Positions 18,022-26,851 of a stretch of DNA of 64,000 nucleotides are shown one piece after another. The notes beneath the pieces are model-generated. The model did not search any database, was not told where the DNA came from, and saw nothing but the letters and a program-made list of their open reading frames with translations. Within the stretch, counting starts at the first letter, position 1. Every line of letters begins with the position of its first letter. Source of the stretch: Desulfovibrio gilichinskyi (GTDB lineage Bacteria; Desulfobacterota; Desulfovibrionia; Desulfovibrionales; Desulfovibrionaceae); assembly GCF_900177375.1 (NCBI RefSeq), contig NZ_FWZU01000001.1, forward strand, positions 620,001 through 684,000, written 5' to 3'. A program made the position numbers and the translations under genes.

Positions 18022-18600
18022 TTACCTCCGTGAGTTTTCTCCCCAACGTTTGTATAAATCGTGGGGAATGCTTAGCTGTTCAAGGATACGTCCTGTCATA
18101 TGTTCTGCAATATCATTTATTGTTCTAGGGCTGTGATAGAATCCCGGAGAAGCCGGCATCACCGTCCCGCCTGCCAAAGTCACTGTCTCCATGTTCCTGA
18201 TATGTATAAGATTCAATGGTGTTTCGCGTGTTATAAGAATAAGTTTACGGCGTTCTTTAAGTGAAACATCAGCAGCTCTATGAATTAAATTAGAACCCAT
18301 ACCATTTGCTATTGCAGCTAAAGAGCTCATTGAACACGGGCATATGATCATGCCGTCATGTTGCCATGAGCCGCTGGCAGGAGGGGCTGAGATAAGATTT
18401 TGCTGATAGACGAAATCTGCATGAACTGTGAGATCTTCCGGCTTGAAATCTGTTTCAAGTTCCATAACTTTAAGCGCGGCGTCAGAAATAATAAGATGAA
18501 GTTCAATCTCATTCCGTTTTCCTAGCTCCTTAGCAAGGCTGAGGGTATAAATTGTTCCACTCGCGCCGGTAGCTGCAAGTATAATTCGTTTTTTATCCAT
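18022..18600 (-). CDS. ubiX: UbiX/Pad1 family flavin prenyltransferase
   Basis: Makes prenylated FMN, the cofactor of UbiD-type decarboxylases, from FMN and dimethylallyl phosphate. The 192-residue length is normal. The FMN-binding start AATGASGTIYTLSLAKEL, the CPCSMSSLAAIANGMG segment and RRKLILITRETPLNLIHIRNM (family motif; start RRKLILI, end NLIHIRNM) are all present. UbiD itself is not in the window. Desulfovibrio lack aerobic ubiquinone synthesis, so it more likely serves menaquinone (futalosine route) or aromatic acid decarboxylation; this is inference. Confidence 0.9.
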   Translation of the reverse strand: MDKKRIILAATGASGTIYTLSLAKELGKRNEIELHLIISDAALKVMELETDFKPEDLTVHADFVYQQNLISAPPASGSWQHDGMIICPCSMSSLAAIANGMGSNLIHRAADVSLKERRKLILITRETPLNLIHIRNMETVTLAGGTVMPASPGFYHSPRTINDIAEHMTGRILEQLSIPHDLYKRWGENSRR

Positions 18601-18861
18601 AAAATAAGCCTGAATCCTTTAACTTTGTTTCAAATTAATGCATTATATTTTTAAAAGTTAGAATATTTTTTGTAATTAAGTTAAGTACAACAGGGGACAA
18701 ATGTTGACAAGTCTTGCAAAATAGATGGCAAATTTTAAATATTATTTTATAACATATTCTTAATTTCTTGAATTTTGAACTCTCATATGAGAGTAGAGAC
18801 AAATCTTAACCCGATACTTGAAGAAAGTACTTACATAATTTTATCAGACGGAGATAAAGCA

Positions 18862-20043
18862 ATGGTAACTCTTGGCACAGCCGGAACAAGTTCTGCCGGT
18901 AAAATGATGCTGCTTGGCGGCGGAGAACTTGGCAAAGAAGTAGTGATTGAGGCCCAGCGTTTAGGCGTAGAGGTTATTGTCGTTGACAGATACGAAAATA
19001 CTCCCGCTATGCAGGTTGCACATCGCAGCTATGTAATTTCTATGCTGGATGCTGACGAACTTCGCAGAGTTGTTGAAATAGAGAAACCGGATTTTATCGT
19101 GCCGGAAATTGAAGCCATTGCAACCAAGACTCTTATTGAACTCGAAAATGAAGGGTTTACAGTTATTCCTACAGCCAGAGCAGCGCGGCTGACTATGGAC
19201 CGGGAAGGTATCAGAAGGTTGGCCGCTGAAGAAGTCGGCCTCAAAACATCTCCATACAAGTTTGCCGACACCAAAGAAGAATACCTCGCAGCAGTTAAAG
19301 AAATAGGTATTCCATGCGTAGTGAAGCCTGTTATGAGTTCATCCGGAAAAGGGCAGAGCACTGTTAAAAGTGAAAGTGACATAGATCATTCATGGGAATA
19401 TTCTCAATCCGGCGGTAGAACGGGGCAAGGACGTATCATCGTAGAAAAATTTATTAAATTTGATTACGAAATTACTTTACTCACAGTTCGTCACAAGGAC
19501 GGAACTTCCTACTGCGCTCCGATCGGGCACAGGCAGGAGGATGGTGATTACCGCGAATCATGGCAGCCGCAGCCTATGACTGAAACTGCGCTGAATAAAG
19601 CACAGGAATACGCCCTCAAAATTACGGATGCTCTTGGGGGCAGAGGGCTTTTCGGCGTAGAACTATTTATTAAAGGTGAAGAAATTTATTTCAGTGAAGT
19701 TTCACCGCGTCCTCATGATACCGGACTCGTGACAGTAATTTCTCAGGACCTCAGTGAATTTGCACTGCATGTGCGCGCTATTTTAGGATTGCCTGTTCCA
19801 GCGATCCGTCAATATGGACCTGCTGCCTCAAGCGTTATTCTTTCAAACGGTAAATCAACTTCTCCTTCTTTTGCCAATGTTGATAAAGCTCTGGAAGAAG
19901 CTGACACAAAAGTTCTCATCTTCGGAAAAGGCGAATGTAACGGTGTGCGCCGTCTCGGAGTTGCTTTAGCTCTGGGAAAAGATGTTGATGATGCAAAAAA
20001 ACGCGCTATTAAAGCTTCCACAGCCGTTGAAGTTTTGTATTAA
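18862..20043 (+). CDS. purT: Formate-dependent phosphoribosylglycinamide formyltransferase
   Basis: GAR transformylase 2 uses formate and ATP to formylate GAR in purine synthesis. I place the start at the ATG at 18862 (product begins [11 protein letters not shown], 393 residues, the usual size), with ACGGAG 8 bases upstream. The frame is open 29 codons further, but those residues do not fit the family. Motifs: [18 protein letters not shown] (N-terminal Rossmann-like), ATP-grasp loop [26 protein letters not shown] and [16 protein letters not shown]. Having formate both as PurT substrate and as fuel for the nearby formate dehydrogenase is natural in a sulfate reducer. Confidence 0.95.
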   Translation: MVTLGTAGTSSAGKMMLLGGGELGKEVVIEAQRLGVEVIVVDRYENTPAMQVAHRSYVISMLDADELRRVVEIEKPDFIVPEIEAIATKTLIELENEGFTVIPTARAARLTMDREGIRRLAAEEVGLKTSPYKFADTKEEYLAAVKEIGIPCVVKPVMSSSGKGQSTVKSESDIDHSWEYSQSGGRTGQGRIIVEKFIKFDYEITLLTVRHKDGTSYCAPIGHRQEDGDYRESWQPQPMTETALNKAQEYALKITDALGGRGLFGVELFIKGEEIYFSEVSPRPHDTGLVTVISQDLSEFALHVRAILGLPVPAIRQYGPAASSVILSNGKSTSPSFANVDKALEEADTKVLIFGKGECNGVRRLGVALALGKDVDDAKKRAIKASTAVEVLY

Positions 20044-20067
20044 TTATTTCAATTGCTAGATTGTAAA

Positions 20068-20107
20068 GACAGCCCCGTGAGTATTAAATGTTACTCACGG
20101 GGCTGTC
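20068..20107 (+). terminator. Rho-independent terminator after purT
   Basis: A 16-bp perfect stem, GACAGCCCCGTGAGTA with TACTCACGGGGCTGTC, and an 8-base loop, followed by TTTTG. Confidence 0.92.
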
Positions 20108-20322
20108 TTTTGTTTAATCGTATTTTTAGCTCTGCTGAGATTGACAAATCAGTTCTAAAAGAGGCATTTGTTTTGCTCTTATTTGTTAAAAGCGAAAATA
20201 TATCGGAGAAATTCGCTCTATCTTAGTATAAAGTTATCAATTTTTTCTTTTTTATTAAGATTTGTTCGTTAGCTGTTTAATGTGTTTATGAAGATTAGAA
20301 TTTAATTATTAGCTGTGAATTT

Positions 20323-20357
20323 ATTAAGTAAAAAGACTCTGATCATTTTTACTTAAT
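20323..20357 (+). promoter_or_regulatory. Perfect 12-bp inverted repeat in the nhaC leader
   Basis: ATTAAGTAAAAA and TTTTTACTTAAT are exact reverse complements around 11 bases (GACTCTGATCA). The element ends 10 bases before the AAAGGA ribosome site of nhaC and is followed by TTTTC. It could be an operator or an AT-rich leader hairpin. Confidence 0.5.
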
Positions 20358-20380
20358 TTTTCTGTAAAGGATAAGTCGTT

Positions 20381-21685
20381 ATGAAATACGAAGCTAATGG
20401 GTGGGCGTTAGCCCCTCTTGCCTTATTTTTAGTGATATTTATAGGTACTGGTCTTTCCCTTACTATGAACGGAACAAACATGGCGTTCTATCAATTGTCC
20501 GCCACTGTTGCCATTCTTCCTGCGATTGCATGGGCTGTCTGGATGGGGAAAGGGAAAATAAAAGATAAAATAAATATTTTCCTCAGTGGTGCCGGAGAAT
20601 CCGGAATCATTACAATGTGTATGATTTACTTGCTTGCCGGAGGATTCGCTTCAGTTGCAAAGGCAATCGGGGGCGTTGAGTCTACAGTTAATTTAGGTTT
20701 ATCAATAATTCCGGCTTCAATGGTTCTTCCCGGTTTGTTTATCATTGCGGCATTCATTGCAACTGCAATGGGTACTTCAATGGGAACCATTGCCGCCATT
20801 GCTCCGATTGCGGTCGGCGTAGCGGATAAAACAGATATAGCTTCAGCTCTGCTTATGGGAGCGGTTGTCGGCGGCGCAATGTTCGGAGATAACTTGTCCA
20901 TGATTTCTGATACGACTATTGCGGCAACCCGTACGCAAGGTTGTGAGATGGGCGATAAATTTAAATTGAATTTTATGATTGCTATCCCCGCAGCGGTTTT
21001 GACGGTAGTTATTTTATATATGCTCGGTGAAGGCGGTCAGGTCTTGCAGCAGGGGACATACAGCCTAGTTAAAGTTTTGCCGTACATTATTATTCTCGTA
21101 ATGGCGGTTGTAGGGATTAATGTATTTATTGTTCTTGGCGCAGGGATTGTTTTTACTGGAATTGTCGGTTTATTCGCAGTTGCTGATTTTAGCGTGCTTA
21201 AATTTTCTCAAGATATTTATTCCGGTTTCACGGGAATGCAGGAAATTTTAGTTCTGTCATTGATGATTGGCGGACTTGGAGAATTGATTAAATACCATGG
21301 CGGGATTACCTATATTATCAGTTTTATAGGTAAGTTGACACGCGGGACTAAGTCAACTCGCGCAGGAGAGTTCAGCATCAGTGCTTTGTCCGTTTTATCT
21401 GACCTATGTACTGCAAATAACACTGTAGCAATCATTCTGACTGGTGGAATGGCAAAAGAAATTGCAAAAAGCCATAATGTAGATCCGCGTCGCAGTGCCA
21501 GCCTTTTGGATATTTTTTCCTGTGTTATTCAGGGATTGATTCCTTATGGTGCGCAAATTCTGCTTGCAGGTTCCATATCACAGCTATCTCCGTTAGAAAT
21601 TGTCGGAAACATGTACTATTGCTTCATACTGGCGTTTGTTGCGATAATCAGTATTCTCACCGGATTTCCACGGATTAAAAAATAG
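20381..21685 (+). CDS. nhaC: Na+/H+ antiporter, NhaC family
   Basis: Inner-membrane antiporter that expels Na+ in exchange for H+, as expected in a marine organism. The 434 residues form about 11-12 hydrophobic segments. The NhaC signature region GAMFGDNLSMISDTTIAATR lies near 165-184, and LSDLCTANNTVAIILTGG near 345. AAAGGATAA precedes the ATG. It is a single gene that shares a bidirectional terminator with the convergent fdh operon. Some NhaC-family members exchange other ions or malate/lactate, so the substrate is inferred. Confidence 0.88.
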   Translation: MKYEANGWALAPLALFLVIFIGTGLSLTMNGTNMAFYQLSATVAILPAIAWAVWMGKGKIKDKINIFLSGAGESGIITMCMIYLLAGGFASVAKAIGGVESTVNLGLSIIPASMVLPGLFIIAAFIATAMGTSMGTIAAIAPIAVGVADKTDIASALLMGAVVGGAMFGDNLSMISDTTIAATRTQGCEMGDKFKLNFMIAIPAAVLTVVILYMLGEGGQVLQQGTYSLVKVLPYIIILVMAVVGINVFIVLGAGIVFTGIVGLFAVADFSVLKFSQDIYSGFTGMQEILVLSLMIGGLGELIKYHGGITYIISFIGKLTRGTKSTRAGEFSISALSVLSDLCTANNTVAIILTGGMAKEIAKSHNVDPRRSASLLDIFSCVIQGLIPYGAQILLAGSISQLSPLEIVGNMYYCFILAFVAIISILTGFPRIKK

Positions 21686-21709
21686 ATTCGTTTTCAAATA
21701 TTAAGCAAG

Positions 21710-21746
21710 AAAGCCCCCGTAACTTTTAATAAGTTGCGGGGGCTTT
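21710..21746. terminator. Bidirectional terminator between nhaC and the fdh operon
   Basis: AAAGCCCCCG...CGGGGGCTTT, extended inward through a T-G pair and AACTT/AAGTT to a 16-bp stem with loop TTAAT. T-rich sequence follows in both directions. Confidence 0.88.
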
Positions 21747-21805
21747 CATGTGGAAGGACTACAGGACCTTAAAGGTCATATGCAGTTTTTAGACTGTAAC
21801 TTCGG

Positions 21806-22231
21806 TTATCTGATTCCTTTAGGATGACATACGGAGGCTGTGCATCCAGTCATTTTAGGATCATTTCCGAATTCTTTAACGTGACACGATAAGCATGAAT
21901 TACGCTTTGTGTTGTTGCGTTTAATATGCATTGCCTTGAAGTAAGACTTGTAACCTTTGACAGGGACCGGTTCAAAGTTTGTGTGACAGGTCGCACAACT
22001 TGTAGGAACCTTGGTTTTTTTCAGAGCATGGTGGCAATCAACACATTCATAATTTTCATGATTTGCGTGATTGAAACTAACTCCGATATTGCTTTTGCTG
22101 TTACCCTTAATGAAGTTGATCATAAGATCACCTTCAGGAGCTTCAACCGCTTTTTTGTCACCTGCGTTTGCTGCGATAGCTAAAACCGTCATGCCTAGAC
22201 AGATGAGGCACACGATAAATAAGTTTTTCAT
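21806..22231 (-). CDS. Tetraheme cytochrome c3 family protein (formate dehydrogenase partner)
   Basis: Periplasmic electron carrier of 141 residues with a signal peptide (about 1-23, ending ANAG). Four haem-binding sites are visible: CVDCH (63-67), CATCH (79-83), CLSCH (113-117) and the longer CTASVCH (130-136), the mix of CX2CH and CX4CH seen in cytochrome c3. His55, His58, His68 and His102 are candidate distal ligands. AAGAGGAAA precedes the ATG. It follows fdhB by 24 bases and ends the operon, so it is the probable third subunit of an FdhABc3-type enzyme passing formate electrons to the periplasmic cytochrome pool. Confidence 0.9.
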   Translation of the reverse strand: MKNLFIVCLICLGMTVLAIAANAGDKKAVEAPEGDLMINFIKGNSKSNIGVSFNHANHENYECVDCHHALKKTKVPTSCATCHTNFEPVPVKGYKSYFKAMHIKRNNTKRNSCLSCHVKEFGNDPKMTGCTASVCHPKGIR

Positions 22232-22255
22232 TTTATTTCCTCTTTGTGTGCCCAG

Positions 22256-23011
22256 TTAGGCTTTGTTGTTTTTACCGACAGCCGCTTTCAAAAAACCGCG
22301 ACGTGATTGCTTTGTAGAAACAGGGCCATGAGCCATCATAGTATTACGCTGTTCAGCTGAAGCCAGAAGATGATCATGATAATTTTCCGGTGCTGATTCG
22401 CACAGGTAGATAACCCGAACATCTTCAGGGTCGGCAAGGAAAGCTTTCGGCTTGGTCTTTTGAACCTCTGCCAGACGCTTATTCGCAAGCGCGAGCATAT
22501 CATCACGATCACCGAAGTTCATGGTTCCGGTCGGACAGCTCTTCACACACGAAGGAAGCATACCCATTTCAACTCTGTCTATGCACATGTCACATTTGTT
22601 CCACAGACCTGTTTTCGGGTCTTGACGCGGTACATTGTAAGGGCAGATCTCTTCACTTGTAATTTTACCCGGTATGATGACGGCCTTATCCGTCATTACA
22701 ACTGCGCCGGTTTCAGGGTCTTGAGTTACTCCTCCGGGCGCATACATATTGATCATGTATTTACATGGAGGCTCAATACAATGCCGGCACTGTTCAGGAA
22801 AGAACAGCCAGCTCAGCTTACCTTTATCATCATGCACTTCATTAAAGCGTACAAGGCGAATAGTTTTAGAAGACAAGTCCTGCGGGTTCTGATGTGATCC
22901 CACATTACGAGTATGTTCCGCAGGCAGTTTTTTCCACTGCTTGCAGGCTACCTGACAACCGCGGCAGGCGGTACAGAGAGTGAGGTCTACAAAAAAGGAT
23001 TTACCGTTCAT
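22256..23011 (-). CDS. fdhB: Formate dehydrogenase iron-sulfur (beta) subunit
   Basis: Electron-transfer subunit of 251 residues. Twelve cysteines, arranged CTACRGCQVAC (13, 16, 19, 23), CRHCIEPPC (75, 78, 83), C123, CDMC (140, 143) and CVKSC (155, 159), fit three [4Fe-4S] clusters as in periplasmic Desulfovibrio FdhB; C204 is extra. It lacks a signal peptide and a C-terminal membrane helix, so it should be carried across the membrane by the Tat signal of FdhA. The start overlaps the fdhA stop (TAATG), with AAGGAGG upstream. Oddity: SRRGFLK at 236-242 near the C-terminus looks like a twin-arginine motif in the wrong place. Confidence 0.93.
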   Translation of the reverse strand: MNGKSFFVDLTLCTACRGCQVACKQWKKLPAEHTRNVGSHQNPQDLSSKTIRLVRFNEVHDDKGKLSWLFFPEQCRHCIEPPCKYMINMYAPGGVTQDPETGAVVMTDKAVIIPGKITSEEICPYNVPRQDPKTGLWNKCDMCIDRVEMGMLPSCVKSCPTGTMNFGDRDDMLALANKRLAEVQKTKPKAFLADPEDVRVIYLCESAPENYHDHLLASAEQRNTMMAHGPVSTKQSRRGFLKAAVGKNNKA

Positions 23012-26000
23012 TATCTGTCACCCTCCTTCCACTTGCGCAGATTCACCATAAAGGCTTTATATTCAGGAATACCGGTATTCGGGTCGCCGACGTTCGGAGT
23101 AACTATATTAGCGGAGTCTCCGCCGTTGATAGGTGTTACCCATCCGAAATGCCATGGCATACCGACCATATGAATCTGTTGCCCTTGAATTAAGTAAGGG
23201 CTGATTCGTTCGGTAACCATTGCAATAGCCCACAGTGAACCGCGAATACTTTCAATTGTGACTTTGTCACCGTTTTCAATTCCGCGAAGTTTAGCCAGTT
23301 CCGGGCTGATTTCTACAAACATCTGCGGCTCAGCTTCAACGAGCCATGATTGCCAGCGGGTCATTGAGCCAGTCTGCCAATGTTCGGTGACACGATAAGT
23401 TGTTCCGACAAATGGATAGCGCGGGTTACAAACTGCTTTTTTCTCACTTAGAATCTGCACAGCTGTCGGGCTGTGAAGACGCTTGGAGAATGGATGGTCT
23501 GCAACCGGACATTCCAGCGGTTCATAGTATTCAGGAAGCGGTCCATCAGCGCGACCTGGGCCGAACAGCTGTCCGAAGCCATTTTTCTGCATGATAAATG
23601 GATGTTTTGTTCCGGGCTTCCATCCGCCATCAGGAACATCGCCGATCCATTTTGTGCCGTTCCATGCAATGACAGGTTTTTCCGGATTCCAAGGATTACC
23701 GTTGGAGTCTACAGATGCACGGTTATATAGAATACGACGGTTAACAGGCCAGCACCATGTCCAGTTAGGGAACAAACCGATTTTTGCCTGTTCTTTAGTC
23801 TGAGAAGCATCATGCCGTTCAGCTTTATTGCCTTCATCGGTTACGGAGTTGCAATACAGCCAGTTACCGGAAGTTGTTGAACCGTCAGCCTGTAAGAAAG
23901 CAAAGCTCGGAACCTGCTGCCCTTTTTTAAATGATTTACCGTTTACGACAGTATCTTTTGTGAACCATCCGTTTGCAAGTTTAGCTGTCTGCTGAGCACT
24001 GAATTCGTACTTACCTTCTTCATTCTTTTCACACATATTATTGAAACTTAAATGTGTGATCGGTTCAGGGTATGCACCGCCTTCGGCTTCATAAAGGTGA
24101 ACAAGCTCTTCCCATATTTCGTGGAAGTAATGACCGTCAGTCTTTACATCACCAAAGGTGTCAGGTCCCTTGTAACGCCATTGCATCCAGCGACCTGAGT
24201 TGGAGACTGATCCTTCTTTTTCAATAGCAGAAGCACACGGGATAAAGAATGTTTCAGTCTTGACCTTCTTTGGGTCCATGTCCGGACCTTTCCAGAAGTC
24301 ACTTGTTTCACAGCGGAAAAGGTTTACGTTGACCATCCAGTCCAGTTTGCTGAGAGCCTTACGGGTTTTAAATGAGTCAGAACTCGAACACGCAGGGTTC
24401 ATTCCCCATACAAGACCGCCGCTAAATCCGCCTTCATACATTCTGTCGATCAGTGGAATCCATGAATAGACACTGGCTTTATGTGAATCCAGACGAGGAA
24501 GATATTGATATCCTTCTTCCGGTGTGTCCTCAGAATACATCGCCTTTATAAGGCTGGCAGAGTACTTAGGATAATTCTGCCACCAGTTGGCACTTTCCGG
24601 GTCCTTGCTGGCAGGAGTATAAGTATTGTTGTATTGCTCAAGAGTATCTTGACCTGCAAGCGGAGTTTTAAGATAGCCGGGAAGGATATGGTAAAGGAGA
24701 GCGTAGTCAGTTGAACCCTGAACGTTACATTCACCGCGAAGTGCGTTAACACCTCCGCCGGCAATACCTATGTTACCAAGCATTAGCTGGATCATTGCCA
24801 TGGCGCGAATGTTCTGAACTCCGACTGAATGCTGCGTCCAGCCCATTGCGTACATGATAGTTCCGGCTTTATCTTTCACGCCGGTAGCTGTGTATGTCTT
24901 GTAGAGTAATTCAAGATCCTTAGTTGAAACACCGGAAATAGATGAAACTTTTTCAGGTGTATACCGTGAGTAGTGATCTTTAAGAATCTGGAATACACAA
25001 CGAGGATTTTTCAAACTCTTATCTTGTTTCGGAACACCATTTTCATCAAGTTCAAAAGCCCACTTTGACTGGTCGTATGAATTGGTGGTGTGGTTGAATC
25101 CGCTGAATAAACCGTCGTTAAATCCGTAATCTTTGCCAACTATAAAAGCTGCATTGGTATAGTTGACCATGTATTCAAGGAAATACTTTTTATTATTGAT
25201 GATATAGTTGATCATACCGCCGAGGACAGCGATATCAGTACCTGAGCGTAAAGCAATATAAGCATCAGATCTGGCTGATGTGCGTGTGAAGCGTGGGTCG
25301 ACATGTATGATTTTGCCGCCGCGCTGCTGTGCTTTTACAGCCCATTTAAAGGAAATTGGATGATTTTCGGCAGCGTTACTGCCCATTATCAAAATACAAT
25401 CACTGTTTTGTAAATCGTTCCAGTGATTTGTCATCGCGCCGCGTCCGAACGACTCTACCAGAGCCGCAACTGTTGCGCTGTGTCAGATCCTTGCCTGATG
25501 TTCAACATAGACCAGGCCTAAAGAACGCATGAAGCTGTGCATAGCTAGACATTCTTCATTATCCAGCGCAGCTGAACCAAGAGAAGCGATTCCCATGGTG
25601 CGGTTAACGACCTGACCTTTATCATTCTTTTCCTGAAAAGATTTGTCGCGAGAATCTTTTATAAGACGGGCAATACGTTTTTTGCAAAAGTCCCAATCTT
25701 TTTCTACAAATTCTTCACCGTAAGGTGCGCGGTACAGAAATTTTCCGGGACGATCCGGATTTTCTGTCATCTGAATAGAGCTTGCTCCCTTAGCGCAAAG
25801 CGAGCCTTCATTAATAGGGTGATCAGGATCACCTTCAACGTTGACTGCCCGTTTGGTTTCAAGTGAGGTGTTTACTAAAAGACCGCAACCGACAGAGCAG
25901 AAAGCACAGACTGAAGTGGTTTGTTTGGTCCATTTAGGATCAAGGTTTTTAGCCCGATCAACAGCCGGAGCTGCAAAAGCCTTACTGAGTCCGCCGAAAG

Positions 26001-26073
26001 CCGGAACAGCAGCAAGCCCGGCGGCTGCAACCGTTGTAAGTTTCACAAAATCTCTACGATTAATTCTCATCAT
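23011..26073 (-). CDS. fdhA: Selenocysteine-containing formate dehydrogenase alpha subunit
   Basis: Catalytic subunit oxidising formate to CO2 with a bis-MGD molybdenum or tungsten cofactor. One gene of 1020 residues, interrupted at codon 197 by UGA (25483-25485) in the context ARI-U-HSATV, where formate dehydrogenases have Sec or Cys. Sequence on both sides is in one frame and a SECIS-like hairpin follows, so this is recoding, not a broken gene. The N-terminus has a Tat signal (INRRDFVKL, then a hydrophobic run to AFA). One [4Fe-4S] cluster is held by C56, C59, C63 and C93. The C-terminal molybdopterin domain includes KRLHSPTAVQ and HFGWVTPINGG. AAGGAG lies just before tandem ATGs; the second ATG has better spacing. 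Confidence 0.95.
25450..25466 (-). promoter_or_regulatory. SECIS hairpin candidate in fdhA
   Basis: Starting 16 bases after the UGA, CGGCTCT pairs with AGAGTCG (one G-T pair) around the loop GGT. Bacterial SECIS elements sit directly downstream of UGA with an apical loop containing GGU/GU that SelB binds, about 16-37 bases from the codon; here the loop begins 23 bases after it. Confidence 0.8.
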
Positions 26074-26095
26074 CGCTCCTTAAATTTTGTTCTGG

Positions 26096-26398
26096 TTATC
26101 TTCCACGAATTTCTCGCCCTTGAGTGACTTGCAAATGGTAGCCGGATAAATTGACATGAGCAGGGCGGTTAAAAAAGTCCCCAAGCATTAGAGGTGCGTG
26201 AGAATGAGAATATGTAAAATAGCATATTTCCATTTCCTCCGCTGCCGCAGCGCAAATTTCCAGCGAAATGCCAAGACCATTAAAGGGCAATTGAAACGTT
26301 ATGACCTCAATTGATTTGTTTGAACTGTTCAGATTTTTCATGAATTCATTCATCTCTGATCGATTAAGGTTAAGATGTTTTAATCCTTCAAATGTCAC
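26096..26398 (-). CDS. Hypothetical protein upstream of fdhA
   Basis: Open frame of 100 codons ending 22 bases before fdhA, same strand. I do not recognise it. The start shown is GTG with no ribosome site; an internal ATG at codon 16 is also poor. The composition looks protein-like (SLEICAAAAEEMEICYF, then YSHSHAP and FFNRP), with two Cys and several His but no clear motif and no membrane segment. The position suggests an Fdh-associated small protein or simply leader DNA. It may be spurious. Confidence 0.4.
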   Translation of the reverse strand: MTFEGLKHLNLNRSEMNEFMKNLNSSNKSIEVITFQLPFNGLGISLEICAAAAEEMEICYFTYSHSHAPLMLGDFFNRPAHVNLSGYHLQVTQGREIRGR

Positions 26399-26527
26399 TT
26401 AAAAACAGTACAGTTCAGAAAAAACTAATAATTGAAAGGTTTAAAAATAAAAAACAGTCAAAAAAAAGAAAATTTCAATTCTCGTAAATTCAAACTATAC
26501 ACATAGCTAAAAAGATTAAAAAAAAAC

Positions 26528-26559
26528 TTGCTTGTTGTGCGACTGACACAATTGCAAGT
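26528..26559. promoter_or_regulatory. Imperfect dyad upstream of the fdh operon
   Basis: CTTGC..TTGTG and CACAA..GCAAG face each other around CGACTGA. The inner TTGTG-N7-CACAA resembles CRP/FNR/HcpR-type sites (TTGTGA-N6-TCACAA), but its spacing is one base off. A regulatory site for anaerobic or redox control is possible, not shown. Confidence 0.3.
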
Positions 26560-26780
26560 TTTAGTGATTAATCAGAAATGAATAATTGTTATTCTAAGTA
26601 TATGGTATTTAAGGATATATACAATAAAAGAGTGTTTGAGGAGTTAAAACTTTTAAAATCCAAAAGGCGGTATGAAACAGAATTAATCTGTTTTATTGTG
26701 ACTTAATATACTAAATTAATTGTTTAATTGTATTTTAAATGACTGGCAGAAAACTATTGTTTCATTTTCGACATAATAAA

Positions 26781-26815
26781 AACTCCCGCAAACATTTTAA
26801 ATGAATGCGGGAGTT
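26781..26815 (-). terminator. Rho-independent terminator after gcvT
   Basis: Stem AACTCCCGCA/TGCGGGAGTT with a 15-base loop. On the minus strand it is followed by TTTATTAT. Confidence 0.85.
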
Positions 26816-26851
26816 CGTAAGCATAATGATTAAGATTTATCTTTGTAAGCT

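Larger units (their letters stand above)
20044..20380. other. purT-nhaC intergenic region
   Basis: Holds the purT terminator at its left end and the nhaC leader at its right end, with AT-rich sequence between. A short imperfect pairing GCGAA/TTCGC brackets 20191-20215. I see no gene or known riboswitch. Confidence 0.6.
26399..26851. other. AT-rich intergenic region between gcvT and the fdh operon
   Basis: About 450 bases, very AT-rich, presumably the fdh promoter region. It holds the gcvT terminator at its right end and an imperfect dyad at 26528-26559 (listed separately). I see no -24/-12 sigma54 promoter and no small RNA that I can support. Confidence 0.55.

Noticed and set aside
25434-25485. 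fdhA as a frameshifted or split pseudogene
   Set aside because: The frame is continuous, the interrupting codon is TGA at the known Sec position and a SECIS-like hairpin follows; this is recoding.
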